DNA from: Leucaena leucocephala
Taxonomy: Eukaryota > Streptophyta > Magnoliopsida > Fabales > Fabaceae
Direction: 5' to 3'
Assembly: GCA_037074615.1 (NCBI GenBank)
Contig: CM073562.1
Span: 11,703,001 to 11,767,000 of the forward strand
Length of the DNA: 64,000 bases
This document shows positions 21,211 to 33,427 of the stretch, piece by piece. A program made the translations under genes and the position numbers. Under the pieces are notes generated by a model. The model was not told the origin of the DNA. It ran no database searches and worked only from the letters and a program-made list of their open reading frames with translations. The number at the start of each line of letters is the position of its first letter. Within the stretch, counting starts at the first letter, position 1.

Positions 21211-24149
21211 ATGGGAGAGGCAAGGGAAGCTAAAGCTGCCGTTTTAGCATCGGCTCACTCTGCTGTATTCAAGAAATCAGAAAGCATGGAAGGAAAATCC
21301 ATCAAAATTGAGGGCTACGACTTCAATCAAGGTGTGAATTATTCACAGCTTCTCAAGTCCTTTGGCACCACTGGGTTTCAAGCTTCCAACCTTGGAGATG
21401 CTATACAAGTCATTAATCAAATGGTTTGTTTTGTTCTGAAAATCCAACATTGCCTTTTTATTTTGTGACTTCCATTTCTGCGGTTGAATAAATCAAATCT
21501 TTTCATTTGTATCCTTGGTAAATTAATTGGAGTGAAGATAGATTGGAGTCTGGCTGATGAGGCCATAACGGAGGATTGCAATGAGGAGGAAAAGGATTTG
21601 GCTTACAGAAAATCTGTTAGATGTAAAGTTTTTCTGGGCTTTACTTCTAATCTTATCTCGTCTGGTGTTAGAGATACAATTCGATACCTTGTTCAGCATC
21701 ATATGGTGAGTTTCTTTTGTGTGTTTAGCAGTGAATTTAGTTCCCCAAGTTTGGATTTTGTATTGCCATTTGCAAAAGATCAATGTCTAGGAAGATCAGC
21801 TTTAAGAGTAGTGTGTTGTCCTTTGTTACTTTTCATATCTTGTAGGTTTAGATACTTAATTCCTAATGAGTTATATATAAGATGCTAGTGCAATGCCTTA
21901 TTTAAGGATGGATAAGAATTTTTGAACCTGGACTTGTGAGCTACTTTGACACATCTATTCTGCAGGTTGATGTAATTGTTACAACTACAGGGGGCATAGA
22001 GGAAGATCTTATAAAGTGCCTTGCACCAACTTATAAAGGGGATTTTTCTGTACCAGGAGCCCATCTTCGCTCTAAAGGATTAAATCGTATTGGTAACTTG
22101 TTGGTCCCTAATGACAACTACTGCGAATTTGAGGATTGGATCATTCCAATTTTTGATCAACTGTTGAGAGAACAAAATGAAAAGGTATTCTTCTTCATGC
22201 CTGTGTTCCAATGCATTATGGATTTCAAATAGTACTAGGGCATGTGCGGTTTGTACTTTTGAAATCAACTGAAAGGTTGATTTGTTTATCAAATGGTGTC
22301 CTCTTTACCTTGTCGTTTTGTGTTTTCAGCATATGACATGGACACCATCGAAGTTGATTGCTCGATTAGGAAAAGAAATAAACAACGAGAGCTCTTATCT
22401 TTACTGGGCATATGTGGTAAGTTTGATATCATGCTTAGATCTTCGTTATTTAATGCTATTCTTCAGTCCCTTTCTGATTTAAATATTTTATTTTGCTATT
22501 ATCTTATTTTCCTCGAAGTCATTACATTGCACTTTAGCCTTTAGATGCCTTGAAATGAAGGACGCAAAAGACAGGGCATAATTATACTAGTGGTGACTTT
22601 ATTGATTAAAACTGCCCCACATGGAACATTGGGAAACCAAATGTATAATCTTGAATCACTTGGATTCAAATATGAATTCCTGTAACTTGAAATATATTTT
22701 TTATTGCTTGGAAAATGTGCTCCAGAAAACAGATTGTACTAATCGGTGAAATCGATAACAGTTAAACTTTGTTTCTTGCATATATACACAGGTAAATGCA
22801 TGTTCATAGAAATTCAGCTGGGCTACCTGTGTGAAGGGGCTTTACTTTTAGCTGTCACCTGATATTTATAGCATACACATGAAGATATGCCGTTTACTTC
22901 AGTGCAGCTTGCCATAAAACAATTTTTTGGATACATTAGCGCCTAATTACCTAACTTATCTCTTAAGCCACCCAGGTCTTGTTATTAGGTGATATTCTGC
23001 ATTAGGGCTCATAATGAAACTCTTGAAGCTAATCTGTTGTGTTTTGCGCTGTTGATATGTAAATAATAAAAGGAAGTAGAAATTAGTTTGTTAGTTGTGA
23101 CAGTTATAATTTAGCAGTTAGGCTCAGATAAGTATAATTAAAGGGTTTAGGACTTTATTTTGTTGTGTGTGCCATCTAGTTACTTTTTTTTTCCTGCTTC
23201 TTTAGACATTGTTTGTTCTATAATACAACACTTAATATCTTCAACTTTGCTGGATATGTTCCAGAACAAAATTCCAGTTTTCTGTCCAGGCTTAACAGAT
23301 GGCTCATTGGGGGACATGCTGTACTTCCATTCCTTTCGAAACCCTGGTATGGTTGTGGACATAGTGCAAGGTATGATTTTCATTGTTTCAACTGCATGAA
23401 TGTGTTATGGTACTGGAGAGTGACAGGAGAGAGAAAGGGAAGGGAAACAGTACGAGAGATCTGAGAAATATAGACAGAGAGAGATAGAGAAGAGAGAGGA
23501 TAGAAGACAGAGAGCAATCTGAATATTTCACTAGTATCAATGAGTCAAGTCATAAGCTGAAATGAGATATAAGGTATCTTATTTATAACCTCTAATTCCT
23601 ACCTACCCTCCCCTAACGGATATATCTAAGAATTAACTAACTCTCCTATATCTATCATTATTTCATAACAGAATGGTTGCCTATGGGATGATAGTGCAAT
23701 AATATAATTAACAATTGGGCAGATGTTAGGGCCATGAATGATGAAGCTGTACATGCAAGTCCTAGGAAGACAGGCATGATTATTCTTGGTGGGGGGCTTC
23801 CCAAGCATCACATTTGCAATGCCAATATGATGCGCAACGGTGCAGATTATGCAGTTTATGTAAATACTGCACAGGAATTCGATGGTAGTGATTCCGGCGC
23901 TCGACCAGATGAGGCTGTTTCATGGGGAAAAATCCGAGGATCCGCGGAGAAAGTCAAGGTACATACATATTTTGTATATCTTTTTGGCTGGATTGCCTGT
24001 TGCCAAAATTCCACCAGACTTCTGCCATTTAAGTTCTTGAGGGTTAAAAAAGTGGTTTTTATTTTATTAAACAGGTACATTGTGATGCAACTATTGCATT
24101 CCCTCTTATAGTTGCTGAAACGTTTGCGACAAGAGAGAAACCTCGCTGA
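21211..24149 (+). CDS. DHS: Deoxyhypusine synthase (7 exons, 367 aa)
   Basis: DHS transfers the aminobutyl group of spermidine to one lysine of eIF5A in an NAD-dependent reaction in the cytosol, the first step of hypusine formation. Exons: 21211-21423, 21538-21705, 21966-22184, 22330-22416, 23265-23370, 23723-23958, 24075-24149. All introns are GT-AG and the joined frame is 1104 bp including the TGA. The start is the first ATG in frame; protein length matches plant DHS (about 370-380 aa). Visible family segments are GYDFNQG, TTGFQASNL, FTSNLISSGVRDTIRYLVQH, VTTTGG-EEDLIKC and TDGSLGDMLYFHSF. The active site is conserved: PKHH (Lys292-His293, equivalent to human Lys287-His288), SDSGARPDE, and SWGKI with the catalytic Lys334 (human Lys329). 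Intron 5 carries a solo LTR. A partial copy lies at 1464-9490. Nothing suggests loss of function. Confidence 0.96.
23403..23670. mobile_element. Solo LTR in DHS intron 5
   Basis: 268 bp starting TGTTATGGTACTGG and ending TTTCATAACA, with perfect 5-bp target duplications GAATG at 23398-23402 and 23671-23675. The matching intron of the upstream DHS copy (8993-9070, 78 bp) has a single GAATG and no insert, so it shows the empty site. The 8-bp termini TGTTATGG and CATAACA are short inverted repeats. The GA-rich interior and lack of coding sequence fit an LTR left after recombination between two LTRs, or a very small element. Family not identified. Confidence 0.88.
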
Positions 24150-24863
24150 AGTATATCCAGATCTGAATATGTCCTTATACTATCATACCTCTCAACACAC
24201 ATCTTGCTTATTGTTTGAAAAAACAAAAACAAAAAAAATCTCACATCTAAATCTTGTTTATTGACATTTGATGTTGCCGTACAGAGAAATACTGGACATG
24301 GGATTTTGACCTTTCACCCACTGAGATAAACTAGCTTCTTATTTCTTTATAGGGAATTACTGTGAGGTATGAAGGAAGGTATTTAATTACCGCAAAGTTC
24401 CATTGAAGAGTGAGAAGTATAAGTTTGTTGTTATTTCATGAAATTTGTCATTGCATATTATTCAGTTATTACAAGACTTTTGAGTAACTAAATCTCTTCC
24501 TAAGTCCTTATTATAATGCCCCTTTTTTATGTATGTCTCCTCTCTCTCTCACTCTCTCTTCAAATAAGTAGATTGATAGGACAATAACATTCTCCTATCT
24601 CAAGGTTGGCTCATTCACTTGGAACAGTGATTCAAAGTTGTCTTTGTCAACTGCAGAGGGGAAGTTTGAAACGTTGCTAGCCGGATCTTGTTGATTTCAA
24701 ATCTTATGGGTCACTTTGTTGTTCATTTTATCCCTATGATTTTTTTTTTCCCAATTGCTTTTTAGTTTGTCTGTTTAGTTTTTTTTTAAACTTTAGCAGG
24801 TACTGTCCACAGCCTCTAAAGTATAGTTTGTTATGTTAAATTTCATATTTTTTGGGGTTCAAC
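24150..24863. other. DHS 3' flank, shared with the duplicate, then intergenic
   Basis: 24150 to about 24720 is homologous to 9491-9905 and probably contains the 3' untranslated region. A CT microsatellite-like run lies at 24539-24561. After about 24720 no homology to the duplicate is seen. No gene. Confidence 0.6.
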
Positions 24864-25049
24864 TGTTGGAATAAAAATATCTCATACATAATTTAATTAA
24901 TTCAAATTATAACATATAGAAGTATAAAACTTATACAAGCTGTAGCGGAAGACTTATAATTACCTCTTGCCATTAGTTTAGCCTATCTGAGGAAGAACTG
25001 GAATTTAACTTAGAGATTTGTCAATCAGAGCATATAATTAGATAAAGCA

Positions 25050-25568
25050 TGAAGATGTACATGTAGCACGAGTAATCGTCAATAAAGGTGATAAAGTATT
25101 TTTAACCATGCCCAGTCAAATTAGGGCAACAAATATCCATGTGTATAATTTCTAGCAATTCATAATTCTCTTAGCCCCTTTGTGTGACTTATTGGTATGT
25201 TTTTCCCTTATGCAGTCCACACAAGAATTAAATTTTGAATGGTTTAAAGATGGAAGAATTTCGTCTTTATTTAACCTTTTGATTCTGTCAATAGAGATAT
25301 GTCCCAATCTCCTCTGCCACAAGCTATAAGAATTATCATCGATGACACTTATCTTAGTACCACGCAAAACAGAAAAAGATTGAGGCAAATCAAAAACAGT
25401 TTTAAATAAACTGTCAATCATAACTAAATTCGTAATTAAAATTGAATTCTTTAACAAAATCATAAGTTTCTTATAAAGAATTAAATGATAATAAAATATA
25501 ATTAATTTTGACATAGAAATCAAATTTCTCTTGTAAGAGAGAATATAAAAAATATTATAAAATTCCAA
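25050..25568 (-). pseudogene. Copia pre-integrase and integrase N-terminal fragment
   Basis: A 138-codon minus-strand frame (25568-25152) reads YKRNLISMSKL, LWQRRLGHISIDRIKRL and NSCVDCIREKHTNK, the GAG-pre-integrase domain with its His and Cys zinc ligands. Downstream, FITFIDDYSCYMYIF (about 25100-25055) is the start of the integrase catalytic core. The rest of pol is missing. Confidence 0.85.
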
Positions 25569-25599
25569 AACATGATTATTCGAAAAAATTATGCAAAAA

Positions 25600-27232
25600 G
25601 TTCTAATTGCTTTTACATGGTCTCTTCTCCCACTATTTGAAAGGATATTTTTCTCATTAGAATGTGGAAGCCTGCTTATTAGAAAGCTCTACATGGTAGT
25701 CGAAATGTGAATCATTGAACCAGTATCAATCTACCAAGTATTATCATTAACGCTAGAAAAATTGGATTAAAAAATAACACACGATGAGAACATATACCTC
25801 TCATTTTCATTATATGTTGCCTCACACTATCAATACATGTAAGCCTCATAGCATATAGTTTAGATATGATCGCATCACCCATCTGCTTGTCTGTCAGTTT
25901 GAATTGCTTATCTAAAATTTTTAGATATCATTTAGTTGTCCGCACTTAGGGATTGCTCCCCTAATGCTCCTGGTGATCCTTTGTTGTATAAGTAGAAGAG
26001 ATGAGTGGTTGCCCCCAAAAACATATTTAATAATTAATTTCAAATTAAAAGGTATTTACAAAAATTAAATAGTTAATTTAATTTCCAAAAATAAATGTAC
26101 AAGAATAGGCAATTAAATAACAAATAACAATTAAAATTTGTAAACATTTTTTTCAAGTGACAAAATAATGAAGAAATTAATTTTCCTTTATTTAAACATT
26201 TGTAATGCATGTAATAGTATTTAAAATGACATATTAAAATTAAAAATAATTAATTTATTTTGAACAAATATATTCTAAAAAATCAAATTGAATGGCCCAA
26301 AATAATTTTTTAAAAATAAAATTAAATGGTCTCTACACAAAAGTCTAAAACAGAGAATTTTCTAAAAATTAAACTATATAGCCCATACACAAAAGTCCAA
26401 AATAGAGCTAAAAAATTTCTTTCTAGAAACAAAAACCAAAATACATTCCCAAAACACATTTTCCAGAAGTAAATAGAAAAAACGTTAACAACAAATTTTT
26501 CTTTTGTTTAGCCCAAAATGGACATGCAACCCAATCTAATTTTTTTAAAAAAATATAATATTCCAAGAAAACGCGTCAACCCACCATGCAACAGAAAAAA
26601 TATTATACAGTTGGCCTAAAATGGCAATTAGAGAACAAAAAACAAAATTCATGGCGATCCAGTAGTTATTAATGAAATGATGCATTTTGGCTCAAGGCCG
26701 GAACTTATCGTTTCAGGTTATCTCCTTCATTGAGTTGGGTTGACCTAACTCGACTCACGACCCGACAATCCGAAGGACTTGCAGTGGCCATGAGGTGATA
26801 ATAGACACTAATGCTGGCGAAATTCGAGGAGTGTTTTTCAGCAATTATAGGCTCCTTTTCTGACGGTTTTAACAGTGCATGACCAAGGGACGACGACAAA
26901 CAATCCTCTTACATTGAATCTGTCAAAATGGGATGAAATCACATATGAGAATTGTGTCTGACGGTTGAACAGAAGACGATAGCAATCTCTTCTCCTATGG
27001 TGACTTCCATCATCATGGCGACCTCTCTCGCCTTTTCTAGCAACCTCTCACGATGATCTCATAATGACGCTCACATGGTAATTACATCAAAAAATGATTA
27101 AAAGATCAAAATAAAATAAATTATGATCTCTAGAGGTCCCTGTATCCCATATTCTATCTCATATTATTACTCAAAGGGATTATAAATTAATAAGCAAGGC
27201 AAGGGGATCTTAAATAAGGCTCTAATGCCATA
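25600..27232 (-). other. Decayed gag/leader of the deleted copia
   Basis: Between the integrase fragment and the 5' LTR lie gag remnants without usable frames (about 25620-26030) and an AT-rich non-coding leader (26030-27218). Short open frames here, such as 26705-26899, look like chance. Confidence 0.5.
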
Positions 27233-27726
27233 TGTTAGAATAAAAAATCTCATACATAATTTAATCGATCCAAATTATAATATATATAAGTATAAAATCT
27301 ATATAAGATGTAATAGAAGACTTATAAATACCTCTCGTCATTAGTTTAGCTAATCTAAGGAAGAAATTGAACTTAACTCATAGACCTGTCAATCAGATAA
27401 CACAATTAGATAAAAGAACAGATTCTTCTAGCTAGTGATTAGGCACATCAATGGCAACTTGTCCATTGCCATCACTAGTAGGGAACCCTCATAGAGTAAG
27501 GAAAGAAAAGTTGTCGCTATGGGACTCAAAAACTATCGCACGAATAATTGTTGTTATGTTAATTTCTACTATTAGAAAATTAACCTTAATAAACTGAGTT
27601 AATAACTCACATTGGACTAGTCCAAATGACTACGGAGTCACACTAAAAAATATTTATTAATTATCCTAATTAATATCTAAATAAGTTATAATAATAAATA
27701 TCTCATATAAACTTCCTTTTCTGCCA

Positions 27727-28339
27727 AGAGAGAGGGATATAACGATCTTGATCTATTTGCTGGCCAGTGGATTTACTTTGTTCCCAAGAACCACTTGAAA
27801 GCAGATAGAGAAGACCATGTAAATTAAATCGGATGCTACAATGTGTTGTTGTTGTTGTTACCATTATTATTATTATTTTAAAATGATTTTAAACAGTTTT
27901 TGTATCTTTTATTGAGTCAGAGGTGTTATCATTGATTTCGCTTACATTTTATAGCCAATCTTAAGTCTCGATAAAAGTTGTGTTAGGCTATCGGTAGTTA
28001 CATAAAATTCTGTTGAATCTCTCAATTGGTGCTTGAAACCAAGGCTTGAAATTTTCTGTTAGGTGTTTGGATGGTATTATGCGACCAAGATATGCAAAAA
28101 AGAGGAGCAAAACAAGAGCGAATACAATGGCAATTGAAGTTGAGTGGAAGTATCAATGCCCCAGTGTTTTGGATGTAAATAATACCAAACAATATTAATG
28201 TAAAATACTGTTTAAATATCATAAATATGAATATATAAAATATTAAAAAAATCGACAAGCTATAATGATTATATTTTAGATTTTTAGACTTAGTGCCACA
28301 CTAATTATTCCTAGGATTTCAATGGATAAAATATAAGGC
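27727..28339. other. Unassigned intergenic DNA
   Basis: Contains a GTT microsatellite and an ATT run (27843-27876). Nothing else recognised. Confidence 0.4.
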
Positions 28340-29690
28340 TAGTTTGATATTCTTTCATTTAATGGCTGGTGTGCATTCAAAGGCATATGACAAGGTCTCT
28401 AGGGCATTTCTACAACGAGTCATATACGGAATGGGCTTTCCAGTGTTGTGGATTCATTTTTAGTTTTTTCTAAGTACAGTTATTTTTTATTCAAACTGTG
28501 CAATATTCTTCTGGGGATCTAGCAGCAATTCACGAAAACAATCAGTTTTCAAAGAAAGAAGATTTGTTTCAGCCCATTACAAAGGAGGACTTGGTATGAG
28601 GCCAACAAGAATTGTTAATCAAGCTCTGCTGGCTAAGCAAGTTTGGAGACTCATTTATCCTGATTCTCCATTCTCCATCAATTATAGTCAATACTCTGAG
28701 AGTTAAATATATTGATTTTAATTCTCCTTCCATTATTAAATGGCCATACAATTAGTCATGGATGTGGAAAGGGATCTCTAAGAATGCTCACATAGTCACA
28801 GATAGGCTCAAATGGAAAGTTGGCAGTGGTACAAACACTCCGATTAAACATCACTTTGGTGGTCTATGCAGTCGGATAAGCTCACTAGAGTGAATATCTA
28901 TTGTGTCATTGATCTTTTGTTGCAAAATCCAGCATGACCATATGTTTGTGCTTTGGCTTATGATTTGGAAGATCTTGCTCCCAAGGAAATATCTCCTTCT
29001 TTTTTGGAGTTCATCAATAATGCGCTTCCTCCCTACGATAATCTCCAACATCATCATTTGAATGTTTCCTTTGATCGTGTCCATGGTTGTTATACTAAGG
29101 ATTCTGCTCATCATATTTTTTTCACCAGCCAGTTAGTAAGATCTGTGTGGTTTGTTTATTTCGGTTTGCAAATTCCTGATTTGTCCCTTACAAAAACTAA
29201 GGAATGGCTTGTACCCTTAAGTGGAGGCCTCACGATGAAGAGATTAGTTGCTGCTACCAACAGTAGATACTCTGATATATATAAAAAAAACTAAGGGCTT
29301 GTTTAGTACTAGGGATTTGGAGAGGATGGAGAGTAGAGGCAAAATTTGTATGAGTTAGATTTAAAAAATTTAGAGAAATGGAGTCAACAATTTTTAGTTA
29401 ATTTTTTTACTCTTTTATCATACATTTTTTTTTAACTTTTATACAACTTCTCTAATTCATTTTTAAATCTTACTAACAAAAATTTCCCCTTCCCTCCCTT
29501 CATTCCAAATCCCTCGTATCAAATAAGCCCTAAGAAATGGATTTTTGATACTCTCATGCATATCTCACAGGAGGCTAATTATGCTTTGCTCCATCGAATT
29601 ATTTCTCGTTTTAGCTCACTGTGGAAGACAAGGAATGAAGCTCTTCATAATGGTCCCAGGGTTACTGATTCCTCAATAATATCATAGATT
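28340..29690 (+). mobile_element. LINE 3' part (first segment)
   Basis: Plus-strand phrases typical of the C-terminal half of plant L1-type ORF2 appear across several frames: KAYDKVSRAFLQRVIYGMGFP (reverse transcriptase; quoted up to the break), FFWGSS, GGLGMRPTRIVNQALLAKQVWRL, and the zinc-finger-like region LPPYDNLQHHHLN to SAHHIFFTSQLVRSVW. A MITE (29295-29530) interrupts it, after which RFSSLWKTRNEALHNGP continues. At 29690 it is cut by a copia element, and the 3' end resumes at 43030. Full of stops; not functional. Confidence 0.8.
29295..29530. mobile_element. Harbinger/Tourist-type MITE
   Basis: 236 bp with terminal inverted repeats GGGCTTGTTTAGTACTAGGG and, inverted, GGGCTTATTTGATACGAGGG (22 of 26 positions match over the first 26), flanked by TAA on both sides (29292-29294, 29531-29533). 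The LINE reading continues across it, confirming an insertion. Confidence 0.82.
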
Positions 29691-30026
29691 TATTATAAAT
29701 ATTATATGCATATGTGAATGTCCATAACCCTTAGCCCTTGGGATTTCCCTTAGGATTTCTTCTTCTCTTAATATCACAAACACATAACCTCCCCAATGAA
29801 TAACTTGAAAGGAGTTTCTTATTATTAATATCATTACATTTATTTTTATTCCTTTTTAACTTTAGGTTTAGTTTTAATAATTGTGGCCTATAAATAGAGG
29901 CCAACATTTATATATGTCTGAATAAACAAGTGAATGAAGAATACTCTCTTGTCTCCATTCTCAATCTATTGTCTTGTTATTTGTTTTCCTTTCTAGTTTC
30001 TTTGCTTTTTTCTCATTTTTATAACA
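29691..30026 (+). repeat. 5' LTR of the old copia
   Basis: 336 bp, from TATTATAAATATT (TG changed to TA) to TTATAACA, with a promoter-like CCTATAAATAGAGG box (29888-29901). Confidence 0.85.
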
Positions 30027-31387
30027 CGTTATCAGTATGAGTTCGCTCTAAAAATTTGAGGTATGAATTTCTTATAAATTCATATATTCTTATAGTATAT
30101 GATAATGTTCTATTTACACAAATATTTCTTTTACCCAGTTATCATGTGAAACTTTAATTTTTTGTATATTTACTATATTTAATATGTTATTTTTTAATCA
30201 TTTTTATTATATTTTGTTATCTATATTTATCTTTTTTTATCTTTTATCTTGTTATTTATTTTTATGTTATGTTTTATATTGTTTATTTTTATGCTCATAG
30301 TATTATAATTGGCATGCACACAAAATTTATATTATTTACATGTTTCCTTCATTTCATTGGGTTTGTTCCTGTTGTTTGAATATATCTATATAATTTGATT
30401 TATATGATTTTGGGTTTATTTGAATTTATTTTATTTTATTTGTTCCAGTATTATTCTTTAGCTAATTTAGATTAATATATCTATATTTTTATATTGATAA
30501 TTAATTTTCCTTCCCTCTATATTAATTTGTGTTTTAATAAATCTATTTGTCTCTTCTATATTCTTTCTCTATATATAGTTAATTTTGTGGCTAGCAGCCA
30601 CAATACATTTAATTTTGTGATTAGATTACCATAAGTCATATCACTTTTGATAATGGATTATTTTTTGGTAGAAGATCATTTTGTGGTTCTTATAAATGAC
30701 AATAGTAAGAAAAAAAATTATGACAATTTAATGATCCAATCATCATATTAAAGTCCTCAAGGCTTATGATTCAAACATCAAATAGTTCAAAAAGAGTGTA
30801 TAGCATTGAAAAATATGTTTTTGCTAGTCTTGAAGACTAATAGCTTATAGAGAATCATGTCATTGAAAAGTGATAATCTTCAAGACTAATTAGTATATAA
30901 TTTTGAGAAATTAATGATCTGCTATTGTAATATAGAATATATCTATAAAAAAATAATAATAACTATGACCACATTACAATGAAAAATTGACAGTTGAAAG
31001 CCAATGATATTTTGTCTTGGCTATTAAACCATAATTGTGGAAATATAATATCTTTCTATGAGCAAATATTATAATATGACTAGAAGTCATATGAATAAAA
31101 GGCAAATGTTAAAATGTGACCAGAAATCATATACATTTATACATGAATCTATTGAAATTAAATGTCAAAATTAATGATAACACCAAAAGGACTATAAGAT
31201 TTTATAGAAAATATGAAAAATAATTATGATGTTGGAGGCAAAGAGTTGTGGAGAAAGATACCCAGAGTTATTGTAATGTTAAAAGAAATAGCCATGAGAC
31301 TAAAAGGTATATGATATTTAATTTTTATTACCATTTAAATTTATTATGATTTGTGAGAGACAAATAATTATAAGTATTTGTTATTAT

Positions 31388-31728
31388 TGTTATAAAATAA
31401 GAGAAGATGAAGAAACTAAAGAGGAGAATAAATAACAAGACAAAAGAGTGAAATGGGAGGCAATAGAGTATCCTTCATATGCTTATATATTCACTTGTCC
31501 AAATGCCTCTACATAGCCACTATTTATAGGCCACAACCATTAAAGACTAAACATAAGGTTACAAAGAATTAAAGATGAATAAAATGCCATTAACCACGAG
31601 AAACCCCTCTCAAGTCATTCATTGAGGAAGTTATAGTTTTATGGCATAAAGGGAAGAAAGAATCCTAAGAGGAATCCCAAGAGGTAGAAGTTATATGGAC
31701 ATCCACATGTGTAAGAATATTTGTAACA
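31388..31728 (-). repeat. 3' LTR of copia copy B
   Basis: 341 bp; on the plus strand it starts TGTTATAAAATAAG and ends ATTTGTAACA. Confidence 0.95.
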
Positions 31729-31939
31729 CTCCCCTTTAGATGTCCATGACAGATATTGTGCCTCATTAAAACCTTACTAGGAAAAACCCATTGGGACAAA
31801 AACCTAGTGAAGGAAAAAGAGTACACAATATTTATTTAGGTTACTTTATCAAAAACTTTTTCAAGAAAACCCAATGAAAAACAAAATCCTTAAAATGAAG
31901 AGTACATCAAGTACTTGTTTACTCCTCCTGATGATGTTG

Positions 31940-32224
31940 TTAATTTATGTCTTTGAATCTGTGCATTCCAATACCATATACTAACTTCTCAAATGGCTTA
32001 ATTGGTAGTGTCTTGGTAAACAAATCTGCAAGGTTGTCACATGATCGAATTTGTTGAACATCTATATCACCATTCTTCATAAGATCATGAGTGAAAAAGA
32101 ATTTTGGAGAAATATGTTTTGTTCTATCTCCTTTGATATATCCTCCTTTCAATTGAGCTATGCATGCTGTATTATCTTCATATAATACTGTTGGAATCTC
32201 TTGTTCTGGAAGTAGACCACTCAT
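31940..32224 (-). pseudogene. Copia RNase H C-terminal part (copy B)
   Basis: A 94-codon frame carries LYEDNTACIAQLKGG, KHISPKFFFTHDLM and ADLFTKTLP, the end of the copia polyprotein. It is separated from the preceding frame by a stop near 32237. Confidence 0.85.
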
Positions 32225-32236
32225 TCTTTGGATATG

Positions 32237-33427
32237 TTAGATTACTAACCTTAGCCAAACACATTCTTGACTTGCTTTATGAACTGCAATGATTTCTGCA
32301 TGATTTGATGAGGTAGCTGATAAAGTTTGTTTTATCGAATGCCAAGATATAGCTGTACCTCCACAAGTAAATAAATATCCTGTCTGAGATCTACCTTTAT
32401 GTAGATCTGATAAAAATCTTGTATCTGCAAAACCAATCAATTGTGATATAGATTCATTAGAATAAAATAATCCCATATCAATTGTCCCTCGAAGGTATCG
32501 AAATATATGTTTAACTCCATTCCAATGTCTTCTTATTGGAAAAGAACTAAATCTTGCCAATAAACTCACAGCAAATGCAATATCAGGTCGTGTTGAATTA
32601 GCAAGATATATTAGTATCCATATAGCACTAAGATATGGTATTTCTAGACCAAGAAGTTCTTCATTTTCCTTTTGAGGGCAAAAATGATCTTTTTCTTTAA
32701 CTAGCAATCTCACATTCATTGGAGTAGTTAATGGATGTGCTTTATCCATATAAAATTGCTTTAATATTTTTTCAATATAAGCTGATTGATGAAGAAACAC
32801 TCCATTTGTTAAGTGCTCGATTTGTAAACCGAGATAAAACTTTGTTTTTCCAAGATCTTTTATTTCAAATTCTCTCTTTAAACAATCCACTACTTTTTAA
32901 AGCTCTTCAGGAGTTTCAATTATATTCAAGTCATCCACATAGACAGCAATTATAACAAATTATGATATGTTCCTTTTTATAAAAACACATGGGCTAATTG
33001 AATCATTTTTATAGCCTGCTTTCAACAAATATTCACTTAGACAGTTATACCATATTCTTCTAGATTGTTTTAATCCGTATAAGGATTTATGCAAACGAAT
33101 CGCATAATTTTCTCGAGGATTCTTACATGCTTCAGGCAATTTAAATCCTTCAGGGATTTTCATATAAATTTCAGTATCTAAAGAACCATATAAGTATGCT
33201 GTAACAACATCCATTAGACGCATATCAAGTCTTTCATGTACTACCAGACTAATTAGATATCTGAAAGTAATTTTATCTACCACAGGAGAATATGTTTCTT
33301 CATAATCAATGCCAGGTCTTTGCGAAAAAGCCTTGTTCCACAAGTCATGCTTTATATCTAACAACCTCATTTTTCTCATTTCGTTTTTACACAAAAACCC
33401 ATCTATATCCAACTCGTTTAACACCAT
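32237..33427 (-). pseudogene. Copia reverse transcriptase (copy B)
   Basis: Frames 33427-32960 and 32890-32237 hold ETYSPVVDKITFRYL, LYGLKQSRRIWYN, the AVYVDDLNIIE active site (about 32925-32950), KFYLGLQIEHLTNGVF and, into RNase H, SATSSNHAEI. Breaks are the stops at 33387-33389, 33345-33347, 32960-32962 and 32897-32899 and a five-T frameshift at 33325-33329. All are at the same sites as in copy A. Confidence 0.9.

Larger units (their letters stand above)
24864..27726 (-). mobile_element. Ty1/copia element with large internal deletion
   Basis: Two related LTR sequences in the same orientation: 24864 to about 25047 (TGTTGGAATAAAAATATCTC) and 27233 to about 27726 (TGTTAGAATAAAAAATCTC). On the minus strand the right one is the 5' LTR, and a primer binding site reading TGGCATTAGAGCC lies just inside it (27219-27232). 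Only the pre-integrase domain and the start of the integrase core remain; the integrase reading runs straight into LTR sequence at about 25047, so everything from integrase to the 3' part of the element is deleted. The right edge is uncertain and no target duplication was found. Confidence 0.75.
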
